NCBI GenBank assembly: GCA_022828595.1
Contig: JAKGHH010000002.1
Location: 77,782,383 to 77,846,382 of the forward strand
From: Nelumbo lutea
Lineage: Eukaryota > Streptophyta > Magnoliopsida > Proteales > Nelumbonaceae
Length of the DNA: 64,000 bases
Direction: 5' to 3'
Program-made: the position numbers and the translations under genes
Shown: piece after piece, positions 54,311 through 64,000 of the stretch
How the letters are laid out: each line of letters starts with the position of its first letter
Numbering within the stretch: the first letter of the stretch is position 1
Notes under the pieces: generated by a model
What the model was told of the DNA's origin: nothing
Seen by the model: the letters and a program-made list of their open reading frames with translations, nothing else
Databases searched by the model: none

Positions 54311-55531
54311 AATGGATTTTAGGGATTTGGGGGTTGAGATTTTGGTTCATTGGATTCTTTAGGTTTCGGCAAGGTCAAAATGGTTTGATCAGTGTTCGAG
54401 GGTGAATTGGGGGTTCAGACAGAGGGCCGAGCAAAATCAGGTGCTGATACTAGCGATGGGCTGGGAATTAAGAATTCTAAATTAAGACCATCCATACTTT
54501 CCCATCAAAATATAAGTGAGACTTTATGGTGCCAAATTTAATGGTAAGACTAAGGTAGTATAGAACCATCATAAAAGTCATTACAATTGTCATTCAAAAT
54601 TTAATATCTAACCATAGCAAGAAAATTAAACAAAATACATTGAAGAACATAACAAAAGGAAATTAATTATAAAAATAACAATCAAATTAATTGTTGCAAA
54701 ACAACTCTTTGTTTTGCAAGGAACATAACATGTGGTTTATTCAAACCCATCGAATAACCCAAATGTTAAAACCATGTTCTCCTAGATTTAATAAAAGAAG
54801 CAATCGAACAACTTGCAACTTCCTTAGATCATAAGACCACATCAATGGAATCCCATGTATTAAACAAAAAGTAAATTAAAAGAATCTAAAAAAAATCAAA
54901 ACGGTAACACCAAAGCATAGTAGAGTACCATATTAAAATCAACCTCATAAGCACACATCTACCCCAATAATCCATCTACAATCATCATATGAAAACCCTG
55001 TAAATTAGAAATACCTAGTTGAAAGTAAGAAGAAATCATGATGATTTCATAAGGTTGCACCTTCAACAAAGCCATCACATGCTTCAATAAAACCCTGCAA
55101 AATGTGAACAAACAAAGATCATAAAACAAATTCAAGAAAACCAACTATGGATTAATGTCACGCCATTCTTCAAAAGAGCCTTACATGCCTTAGCAAAATC
55201 CTGAACAACGGATTAAAATATCGATATGATCCAATACAAGATATGCTAAGTGCATCCTATCGATCGTGTGTATTGGTCCAATACAACATTGTATCGTCTA
55301 GTACGGTCTGATAGGCACCGATAAGAAAGCATGTTGAAACCTAAATTGATAATGTGCACACTATAAAAAACAAGGCTAGCATGATTCGAACCTAAGAACC
55401 CAAGATGATCAATACCTACAGTTATATGCATCTTTACCAAGCCACCTTTTATTTCATGACAATGAGTGGAATAAATTATCTTTTATTAAAATAATGTCTA
55501 CATGTAATCCAAAAAAATTAACATACACATG
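54311..55531. other. Intergenic stretch; GATAC/GTATC-rich patch
   Basis: 55,205-55,335 carries ATCGATATGATCCAATAC and GTATCGTCTAGTACGG phrases related to 25,278-25,728. No gene recognised. Confidence 0.35.
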
Positions 55532-57223
55532 TGTTAGTGTATATGCCCTCAGTTCATATTGATGTGTTGTACATACTTTTGTTATGAATAAAAGAATGTT
55601 TATTTCATGTGTTATTGGGTTGTTCCGCCTCATACCCTTAGTTCATATAAATATTATGTATGAGACCTCATAATTGTTATAATGTTGACTTTAAAGTTCA
55701 CAACCAGTGGGTATACTTGGGTAAGTCTATCTTGACAAAGTTGTCATTCTCACACTACCCAAAGTATTAGAGTTGTGGTCTCAGCAGCTCGAGTTATGAC
55801 CTAAGGTGTGAGGATGAGTTTTGTTGGAAACATTGAATTGGACCAAACCCATTATGTTCTTGGACTTTATGACTAGTGGAACAATTGAGTGTTGCTTTTA
55901 ATACCTAGACTTGATATTGATATCACATTGAGCATCAGACTTGTTTATCTTTAATATACCAACCAATGAGATTCTTCTAGGGTCAGACATTTGGGTATGT
56001 TGGGAGAATTAAGTGTAGTATGTATATTGATGATCAATGTTATAGGTTCTACTACTATGTTAGGATGTAAAGAATACTTTATACAACTTCCTCCCTGGAA
56101 TTCTGAATATGTCGACAATATGATTATCTACATCCTCAATGATAGATCCAATGGAGTTGGAAGTTAGACATCATGTCATAAAGATAAAGCAGGAAAAAGT
56201 CTCTCTTAACGCTGTGTTTATAGTAGAGATATTGATAATGGAGTAAACCAATAGACTTGGGCTTTATGCTAGTATGGTTTCAAGTGTTTTAAGTGTTTAG
56301 ACACTGGACGTGCATGCTCATTTAAGTCCATGATAGTTAAAGTCGAATTTGCCTATAATAGCTAATTAAAACTTATGTGGCCGATCCCACTAGCTTGTAT
56401 GAAGCATGTGACATGTTGGCTCTCCCATTAAGTTAGAGGCCCCACACCAAAGAACCTGTAATCTCCTAAATGGATAAATATTTTTCAAAAATAATAAAGT
56501 ACTAGTGGATAATTAAGAGTTTTACGTAGGAGTACTAGTCAAACTATGTGATAGATAAGTTTAGTAAGACTAGGATTTAACTAGGTGATAGATTCCAATC
56601 TAATGGCTAATTTAAGAGACTTGGACTCTTTTTAATCTTATCTTAATTGAATTAGAAAATGTAAATAGATTAGGAGAAGGCTCTTGCACCCTCCAAAGTC
56701 TATAAATGAGAAGGGATCAAACCATGCTTTGTTCTCCCTATTACTTGCATTCGTCCCCCCCCCCCCCCTCCCCCAATCTCAATTGAGAGACATTTAAATT
56801 GGGGTGGTTTTGCACCTTATTTGACTAGAGCTTATATTCATTGGTTCAAGCACTACTCTAGCCTTGTTTGGGGACAAGAAAACCACCAAAAAATGTGACA
56901 AAGGTTGGACTTTTGTTGTTATACTTCTTGAAGAAGAAATCCAAGATTGCAAATATAAAGTTGCACCATCTTCAACTTGTTGTAAAGTTACTGGGAGGAT
57001 TCAAGCTTGGGTGTGAACACCACTTCGAATTTTGCATTTGTGGATTTTAGCACAAATGGTCTAAGAACCCATTCGGTCCTATGAGAAAAATCGGTTTTCT
57101 CATGTCTTCGGTTTTAGCATTAGGGTTTAGTGAATTTTTTAATTTCTACCTTTCTTATTGTTACTATTTTTGGAACAATACGATCATTGGATGATCATTT
57201 CAATATGTTGAACAACTCCAACA
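55532..57223 (+). mobile_element. Probable solo LTR, ~1.7 kb
   Basis: Starts TGTTAGTGTATATGCCCT, a start seen in long plant LTRs, and ends CAACTCCAACA. A TATA box (TATAAATGAG, about 56,702) and a C-run leader are in the expected place. No internal domains and no clear target duplication, so the call is tentative. Confidence 0.45.
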
Positions 57224-58994
57224 ACAAATTACAAAGATTAATATTCAAAATTCATATTATATAAACCAATGGAATATATAAGCTATAAAATCACATTTAT
57301 ATCAAATATTATTTTTAATTTTAAGAAATTTATACAAATAAAATATGAATAATATAATAATGATTTTAATACTTAAATTTATAAATTTGCACATGACATG
57401 TATCTTAATTTTTTATAAAATATTAATTAATATTTTAATTTGCCTTAAATAACAATGTATTTATTATTTACGAAAATAAAAATATTGTTTACAAAATATT
57501 CAAAAATATAATATGAATTGAAGATATAAAATCCATTCATCTACATTTATGTTAAAAAAATTAAATTGTTTACTTTAAAAAACTTTATAAAAATACAAAT
57601 ATTAATAATGAAATGATTATTTTAGTAATTAGAATTTATGAATTTTCACATGACATGTATCTTTAAAATTTTAATAGGTTTGATATATTTTATGTTAAGA
57701 TTATATATTTTTATAAATTATTAATTGATATTTTGTTTTTATTTTTATAATTACATATTTAATGTTTACAAAAATGAAAATATTGTTTAACAAACATTTG
57801 AGAATTATTTTTTTGTTAATGTTAAAAATTAAAAATAGTAAAATGGAAATGATATATTAATTCAAATATATTATTTTTATAGTTTTTGTGCCTTAGACTT
57901 TAAAAGAATATAAAATAATAATGGCTTTGTACATGTATTAATTTGAATAAATCTATATAATATGTGTCTTAGACTTTTGATTGATGCATTATCAATAAAA
58001 TTGTAGGAATTTTATGCCCACTATATTAATTGTAATATATTTCTTCATATATACCATTAAAATATATAATTTCTATGTATTTATAAATCATTTGTAGCTA
58101 TTTTGATATTAAACTTAATGTTATGAATATATTTATAGAATTTGTATACATTTTCTTAATGTATCCAAGCATTTCTATATATATTTCTTCATATTCGTAT
58201 CCATATCCATAGCCCAGTTGTTCGATATGGCACTTGATACCAATACTTTGGTCCTGGTCCTGAACTCCTCAATAAACAACAACGTTATTCCTCTTAGACC
58301 AATCAACTCCAACTTTGCATAGAAATGAAAGTTTATTCTCTACCTATTTTCAAGAAAAAATAAAAATATAATAAAGAAATGAGAAATATAAGAAAGAAAG
58401 GCATGTCGAGAGGAAAAAAGTAATAAAAACACATTGTCGTCATTGCATGGGGGGGGGGATAGAGTATGGAGCCATCTGGTAAGTCCTTTTGGGAAGATCT
58501 TTTGGTAGCTTTGACAATCAAATGATGCATTGAGCTTTTGCATTAAGATCCAAGCAGCCTAAAGTCCGTTTGGCTAAGGAATGTCTTTTTACACGTCTTT
58601 CTATGCAGAGATGAATAGAAAAAATGCAAAAGCTCCATTTGGAGCTTCCTGAAAATTGCCTATTTTGGGCTTCTCGTGTCTTTTTGACGCATTGTCTTTT
58701 AGCAGTTAGATCTACTATGAACCAAACGGAGAAGACGACAAACCTAATTGAAAGATGCATCGAACGAGGCCTATGTTTTTCCACATTGAAACGACGGGAA
58801 GATGTTGCTCCTCCTCTATATTGAAGTTATACTTTCAATTTGCATGATTTAGTTGGAAGAGAAAGATTAGTAATGTGTTAGGAGAAGATACAAATGGGTT
58901 AGGAAAGGAGGAGTCCTATTATGGGTAGTTTTTCATTATATCACGATTTAGAATCATTGATTTTTAAGTCTAACCCTCTTTTTTCTTTATATAA
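57224..58994. other. AT-rich stretch with a diverged ~245-bp direct repeat; small MITE-like patch
   Basis: 57,340-57,510 and 57,588-57,810 share CACATGACATGTATCTTAA, TATTGTTTACAAAA and other phrases. At 58,563-58,735, TCCGTTTGGCT faces AACCAAACGGA and may be a MITE. 58,449-58,458 is a G run. No gene seen. Confidence 0.4.
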
Positions 58995-59480
58995 AGGGAA
59001 AATTCCTAATTAGTACACTGTATTTGGGCCTAGTGCTACTTTGGTCCCCGAACTTTAAAACATAAGAACTCAATATATGAACTTTCAAAACATGTCAATC
59101 CAGTAATTGCCGTTAATCCACCATTAAGTGGCGTTTGAAAAGATACAAATGTCATTTAGTGTCATCTAATTCTCCTTATCAACCACTCAAATGTTGACAA
59201 AAAATGAATAGTCCCAAATCTTTGCCTCTTCTATTAAAAAAATGACCTCGGCTTTTTTGAATATAAGAGGCAAAGATTTGAGATTATTCATTTTTATTAA
59301 TGTTTGGATGGTTGATAAAAAATAAGATGACATTAGAAAGGCATTTATATATTTTCAAATGCTACATAATGGCCAATTAAAGATAGGTATTAAATTTACA
59401 CATTTTAAAAGTTTGGGAATTGAATTTTCGCATTTTAAAATTTGCCACCAAGGTAACAATAGGCAAAATTTACTTGTAAA
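58995..59480. mobile_element. Fold-back element with ~240-bp arms meeting at the centre
   Basis: The left arm and the complement of the right arm share CAATTCCCAAAC / GGTCCCCGAAC-type phrases, TTGCCGTTAATCC / TTAATTGGCC, GTCATCTAATT / GTCATCTTATT, ATCAACCACTCAAA / ATCAACCATCCAAA, and CAAATCTTTGCCTCTT (identical). The arms meet near 59,240 with almost no spacer. It fits a non-autonomous MULE or fold-back element. Ends are approximate. Confidence 0.6.
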
Positions 59481-60199
59481 TTTTTCTTCAACATGAATTG
59501 AAGAGTAGGACTAGGAGTGGTAGAAGGGGAAAGGACAAATGAGAGAGTTGAGGAAGGGGGGTTTGGAGAAAAGGAAAGGGCTCAGGGCTGCAACTAATAT
59601 TCTTGCCGGTCCCACCATTTCTCTATTGAAGAACCGAACAGTGCATATTCTTGTTGTTTAGCTAGCATTAATAAATAATTCAAAGTTTAAAACAGCTTGT
59701 AAGGATCATACTCGGTATTGGGTGCCGACTATCAAGAGAAAAGATCATATCGCCGTCTTCATTACTCGGACTGATCTAATGGTCTATAATCCATTATTCT
59801 GGTGGCAGTTATTCAAAAGCGAGTTCAAATCAGCCCCCACTTCTTCTCCAGCACATCTTCGCCATATATTGAGTATATTTTCTGATGAAACATCAGAAAT
59901 GAACATGTCATCATGAGAGATATTTCCAATACAGGTGGGGAAACGAAGATGTCATGATCGAGAGATGTTTATAATACCCGGTGGGATGTTCTTGTAAGGT
60001 GCAATCTTGTGGGGGGCTGATTTGATATCCCAAAAGCGATCATTAATTACGTGCCTGTAACTTCCTGTATAATGTACTTTCTATATATCATTTTGAGGCG
60101 AATCTTTTCCGGGGCTTTTCGCGCTTCATGAAACTCTCTCCACTCCCTCTGAGACTCTTGAGTCTTGGCTCTGCAATCTGGTGAAGTGGGGAGGTTACA
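59481..60199 (+). promoter_or_regulatory. Upstream region of the DCD-domain gene
   Basis: Non-coding. A TATA-like CTATATATC at 60,081-60,089 lies about 110 bases before the ATG at 60,200. No further sites recognised. Confidence 0.35.
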
Positions 60200-61856
60200 A
60201 TGGGAGCTGGAAGGAAAACACAAACATTTACGTTGAACCACGAGAGAGGGAAAGGTCCATTATCGGTCGGTGCAAACTCTAGTGCTTCTGCTCGTGGGTT
60301 GAGGAAAGGAGACATTGGTGGGTTGATATTTGGTTGTACTCATGCTACGATGAAGGAGTGCCTGGCAATGCAGTTGTTTGGTTAGTTCTTTAACTTTCCT
60401 AATCTCCATTTGAGGTTCTGTAATGATTATTTCGTGGTAACGTTTGCGTTTCGTGCTCTTGCAGTTGGTCTTGTGATTTTTTTTGAATATCCATGTTGAT
60501 TTTTACTCATTGAGACTTCTAGATCGTGATATATATTTTTTTGTAAATTAGGTTTCCAGGATTCGTGAAATTTTTACCTGTTACTCATGAACTTTTATCA
60601 CTGTGTTCAACCATCCTGTTTTCTGGTTACAATTCGTGCTCTTGTATTTCGGTTTGTGGTTTTCTTCAATTCAATGCCCACATCGACTTCTTTTTACTCG
60701 GTGGAATGTATTGACAGATGTTTATTATTCATTTATGTATAAATCTTGGCATCATGAATTCATGAAGTACTCGACTCTTTCACAGGATTGCCGGCTCAAC
60801 ATATTTCGTACGTGAGGAATGTTGAACCCGGCCTACCCTTGTTTCTTTTCAATTATTCTGATAGGAAATTACATGGTATTTTTGAGGCTGCATGCCAAGG
60901 GCAGATGAATATCAATCCATATGGCTGGACTGATGGGTCTCAGAGAAGCCCGTATCCTGCACAGGTAGGCATGCATTGTGTTATTTCTAATTTACTCGAA
61001 GTTTTCCATTTAGGAATAATGGATGCATTTGAAACAATGGATAATTGTATTACTATTTTTCTCTCCCTCCCTCTATTTTATTAGGTTCGCGTCCATGTCA
61101 GGTTGCTGTGCCAAGCACTGACAGAAGGGCAGTTTAAACGGATAATTGAGGATAACTATTACAGTTCGAGCCACTTCTATTTTGAGCTGGACCACAAACA
61201 GACAAGAGATTTGATTGCATTATTTTCTTCATCACCGGTCCAAGGTAGTACTACCTTACCGAACAGTTCTGTCAACTGGAACACTTTGCCAATGGTCCTT
61301 TCAAATCCTATTAGAACTCGTGGAGACGATGGCTCTATAACACCAACTTCAGAGATGGATGTAGGTCAATCAGATCAGTTTAACATGGAATCCTGGCAAT
61401 CAGGTGCTGCATCTTCCTTGGATGATGTAAGCGAGTCACTAGAAGAACACAAAGATGGGGTTGTTGAGGAAAATTTTGAAAAACAGGAAGAGGTATACCG
61501 TAGGCTACTTGAAATATCCAAAACTCGTGAACGTCGCAATTCTTCTCCAAAGGAAAATGTTGAAGATATTGCTGGTCCTTCTATGGTAAATGACAAGCAT
61601 TCAGAGGGTGAATGCTTTTCAGATGAGCAACAGGTTTCAGAAGAGAATAGAGAATGTCCATTTAACTCCACTGATCCTCATTTCATCATATCTAAGGTTA
61701 TTAATGCTTTGTTATCTGTTAACTTTGTCTCTCTAGTTTGGTTATTTGTTTATTCTGTACTCATGTTCCCTAATGCGTTTAATGTAGTTGATGTGGAAAA
61801 TAGAGCAATTGGAGATAGAACAACTCCAAAAGATGGCAGCATTGGAGAGCAAGCTG
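60200..61856 (+). CDS. DCD-domain protein, first four exons (partial at the right)
   Basis: Exons 60,200-60,380, 60,786-60,964, 61,085-61,696 and 61,788-61,856 join in frame with GT-AG introns and encode about 310 residues. Residues ~35-170 form the plant-specific Development and Cell Death domain: GLIFGCTHATMKECLAMQLF, GLPLFLFNYSDRKLHGIFEA, INPYGW, PYPAQVRV, YYSSSHFYFELDHKQT. An acidic, Ser-rich middle follows, then a predicted coiled coil (KIEQLEIEQLQKMAALESK). The start MGAGRKTQTF and this order recall the DCD proteins with C-terminal Kelch repeats (Arabidopsis At5g01660 type), linked in the family to stress and cell-death responses. No Kelch exon is visible before 64,000, so they should lie beyond. 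ATG context (GGTTACAATGG) is good. Exons show no stops. Confidence 0.85.
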
Positions 61857-61989
61857 GTATTTCTGCTCATAATGTTGGATACTAGATTGATTTCTTTTTG
61901 TTATTTCTTACTGATTTGTCATGCATCTTTAATTTCCAAATAATGCCTTTGACACTTTAGTTTATTGGAACATTCTAATGCGTTTCTGC

Positions 61990-62230
61990 ATCAAATGTTA
62001 TCATCATCATCCATGCCTTATCCCAACTATATGGGGTTGGCTACATAAAACCTGCTTCTCCAATCCATTCTATTTAAAACCATATCCAACATTAAATCAT
62101 TAGTGCTTAACCGTTTCTTACTACTACCCATGTCCTTTTTGGTTTACCCCTAACTTTGCTAGTGTGAGCATGTCTTACATTGTCAGTCCCAAGCCCAGAT
62201 AAAGGAGGAGGGTTTCATCAGGTTGGCCGG
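61990..62230. repeat. SINE-like dispersed repeat
   Basis: TCATCATCATCCATGCCTTATCCCAACTATATGGGG, GTTGGCTACAT and TTTTTGGTTTACCCCTAA are phrases of a common dispersed plant repeat. Parts recur at 18,960 and 19,430. No box A/B promoter was clearly seen. Confidence 0.5.
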
Positions 62231-62929
62231 TGGCACTAAAACTTTTGCCAAACACTCATTAATATGGATCCTGATTTGTTTTTTCTGCATCAAATATGTA
62301 TTAATAAAATTATGAATCAAATTCAGACTATTGGCGAATGTACATCATTGTTAAGAAGGTTGACAGAATTATCAATTAGTTAGGGCAGTAGTATTGAATT
62401 TGATTTGATTTTACTTGATGTCTCTCATGTAATCTTCATAGTGTAGGAAGATTCTTGGAGCTAAGGTGGTTATTTCTTCTTTGATGAAAAACACCACAAT
62501 TTTCAAGGTGTTTATTTCTTTGTTATTTGATTTCACAATTTTGCTGATTTCATTTTCGTAAGGTGGTCTTTTGGGGCATAGTGATTTCTTGTTTAGTCCA
62601 GACTCAGATCTGAACTATTCGTAGGGGAATCCACAATTCAGCCCTCCAGCAGCCAAGGGTTGATCTGATGAGTTTTAATTGTTCATTAAAAAACCAGCCA
62701 ACCAGAAACCTACTTCACCTATTTCTCATGGTTGAACTATTTTATCTTTCAATGCCAACCATGAGCCTTATGACCGGTATTTATGTAATCGATTAAACTC
62801 TCTTAATTTCTCTTTGGTTTCAATCATTTATTGACTACAGTAGACAATATTGAACGTTACACTGATTTATGATCTCTATTCTGCTGTCCAAGTGAGGTGT
62901 GATATATCTTAACAAGTAAACTCTCCTTA

Positions 62930-63540
62930 TGTTACACTGATTTATGATCTTCATTCTGCCAACCAAGTTAGAAGGTCTAATATTGCTTTCATGTTTAACT
63001 AGAAATGATCACATGACTGAACATTTATATCTTAACAAGTAAAATCTCTTTTTACCTTAAAATGGTGGCCTTTGCTGGATCAAGATACTAAATATATGCT
63101 CCTATTCCAAATATCAAACCCTTCACAGAATTCAGTAGACAATATTAAACTCTCCTAAGGTTACACTGATCCCAAATTGTAACAGTCTTTAACATCCAGA
63201 ATTGTAAGTCTTTAATATTTTTTCATGATTTTTTGTCAAGGTGCCATCTTGTCACCTCCTTTAGTAATCCTTTTATTTTATTAAAAAATTTATTATTACT
63301 CTTCACAAAAAAAAAAAGGTTACACTGATTTCTGATCTGCATTCTGCTGACTAAATGGGAAGATCTAATATTGCTTTCATGTTTAACTAGAATTGATCAC
63401 AAGATTGAACATTCATATCTGAACAAGTAAAATCTCTTTGTACCTTAAAATGGTGTATAAAATGGTGGCCTTTGCTGGATCAAGATACTAAATTTATGTT
63501 CTTTGCTCCAAATATTAAATCCTTTGCAGAATTCATGATA
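62930..63540. repeat. Intronic direct repeat, ~210-bp unit, two copies
   Basis: GTTACACTGATTTATGATCT..CATTCTGC, CTAATATTGCTTTCATGTTTAACTAG and GGTGGCCTTTGCTGGATCAAG occur in order at 62,932-63,140 and 63,318-63,535. A shorter start of the unit is at 62,866. Confidence 0.75.
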
Positions 63541-63555
63541 TTCCTTTTCATGGTG

Positions 63556-64000
63556 ATTTTTTTTTGGTAATAAAATAAAATTTATCAAGAAATGAAAAAA
63601 GAAAGTACAAAGGAGAGTGACCAGAAGTCATTCGAGAGAGGCAAGAAAAAGCTTCACCTACATCCACAGCTGTGTCCATAACCTTAGTTAGGTCAGCAGC
63701 TTTATCAATCTGATGAGTCTCATCTTCCTGTTGTACACTTTGGGCCCTGAGAAATCCTGGTTTCACATCTGTTTCTTCTCCCCTCCTCTAACCTTTCACT
63801 TCCGAGGAAACAGCGTCAACCAAATCAGAACAAAGGCCTGTTCTGCCCCTTCCTCTAAGCCCTTCTCCAAAGTGAAAGTCTTAGCTGCAACAGGGTTAAA
63901 CCCCTCCACTATGCCCTCTCAGCCATTATGAGAGATCTGTTCTGAGACCTGGTCTGTGGAAGGAGATTGTCAAATGGTGATTAACTGGTTTCAATCAAAG
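63556..64000 (-). mobile_element. Retroposon fragment with T-run at its 3' end
   Basis: A T9 run followed by GGTAATAAAATAAAATTTATC at 63,558 looks like a poly-A tail of a minus-strand retroposon. Sequence to its right has higher GC and a 72-codon minus-strand frame but no motif I recognise. It runs off the window. Confidence 0.35.

Larger units (their letters stand above)
61857..64000 (+). other. Long intron of the DCD gene with repeats
   Basis: After the donor at 61,857 no further exon is seen. It holds a SINE-like dispersed repeat (61,990-62,230), direct repeats (62,930-63,540) and a retroposon tail (63,556 on). Confidence 0.5.

Noticed and set aside
1..64000. tRNA, rRNA, CRISPR arrays or bacterial operons
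   Set aside because: No cloverleaf-like sequence, rRNA motif or regularly spaced repeat-spacer pattern was seen by eye; the gene structure is eukaryotic.

Overview
The window is AT-rich nuclear DNA of a flowering plant. GT-AG introns, Ty1/copia elements with initiator-Met-tRNA-type primer sites, plant LINEs ending in RNase H, hAT elements with 8-bp target duplications, and a DCD-domain gene (a plant-specific family) all point that way. I cannot name the species. Host coding sequence is sparse: two recognisable genes, and most of the rest is transposable elements, many nested, plus their decayed remains.

Layout. 1-8,500: AT-rich repeats with seven copies of a ~160-bp unit, a Harbinger-type MITE (1,324-1,621), a long-inverted-repeat element (4,659-5,991) and Helitron-like 3' ends. 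8,750-9,720: the last exons of a minus-strand gene, preceded on its 3' side by a decayed tandem copy of the same exons. 10,020-11,000: a fold-back element carrying a LINE tail. 11,111-16,938: a complete Ty1/copia element with near-identical LTRs but a frameshifted pol. 17,986-18,620: the central exons of the minus-strand gene. 19,580-24,900: an old copia split by a 4.3-kb LINE with a 19-bp target duplication. 26,443-34,640: an old plus-strand copia broken by a LINE fragment, by a second full copia (28,347-34,020) and by a solo LTR. 35,710-35,833: a short minus-strand AT-hook exon. 36,200-43,700: LTR remnants, a very decayed copia and pieces of two LINEs. 45,421-45,870: a GC-rich block. 47,144-52,309: nested hAT elements, one with a decayed transposase. 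53,349-54,310: a (CT)n tract and a G/T-rich minisatellite. 55,532-57,223: a probable solo LTR. 58,995-59,480: another fold-back element. 60,200 onward: the 5' part of a plus-strand DCD-domain gene that runs off the window.

The minus-strand gene looks like a plant Borealin-related protein (chromosomal passenger complex). Its last five exons join in frame. Adding the AT-hook exon at 35.8 kb as first exon keeps the frame and gives 247 codons plus a stop. On that model a gene of about 0.74 kb of coding sequence spans 26 kb, with introns of about 17.1 kb and 8.3 kb that have absorbed several retrotransposons; the four copia elements with a visible polypurine tract all lie on the gene's own strand. 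I found no new defence or metabolic system. The most notable signals are this stretched gene, its duplicated 3' end, and two tiny insertions that look like LINE tails a dozen bases long with full target duplications.
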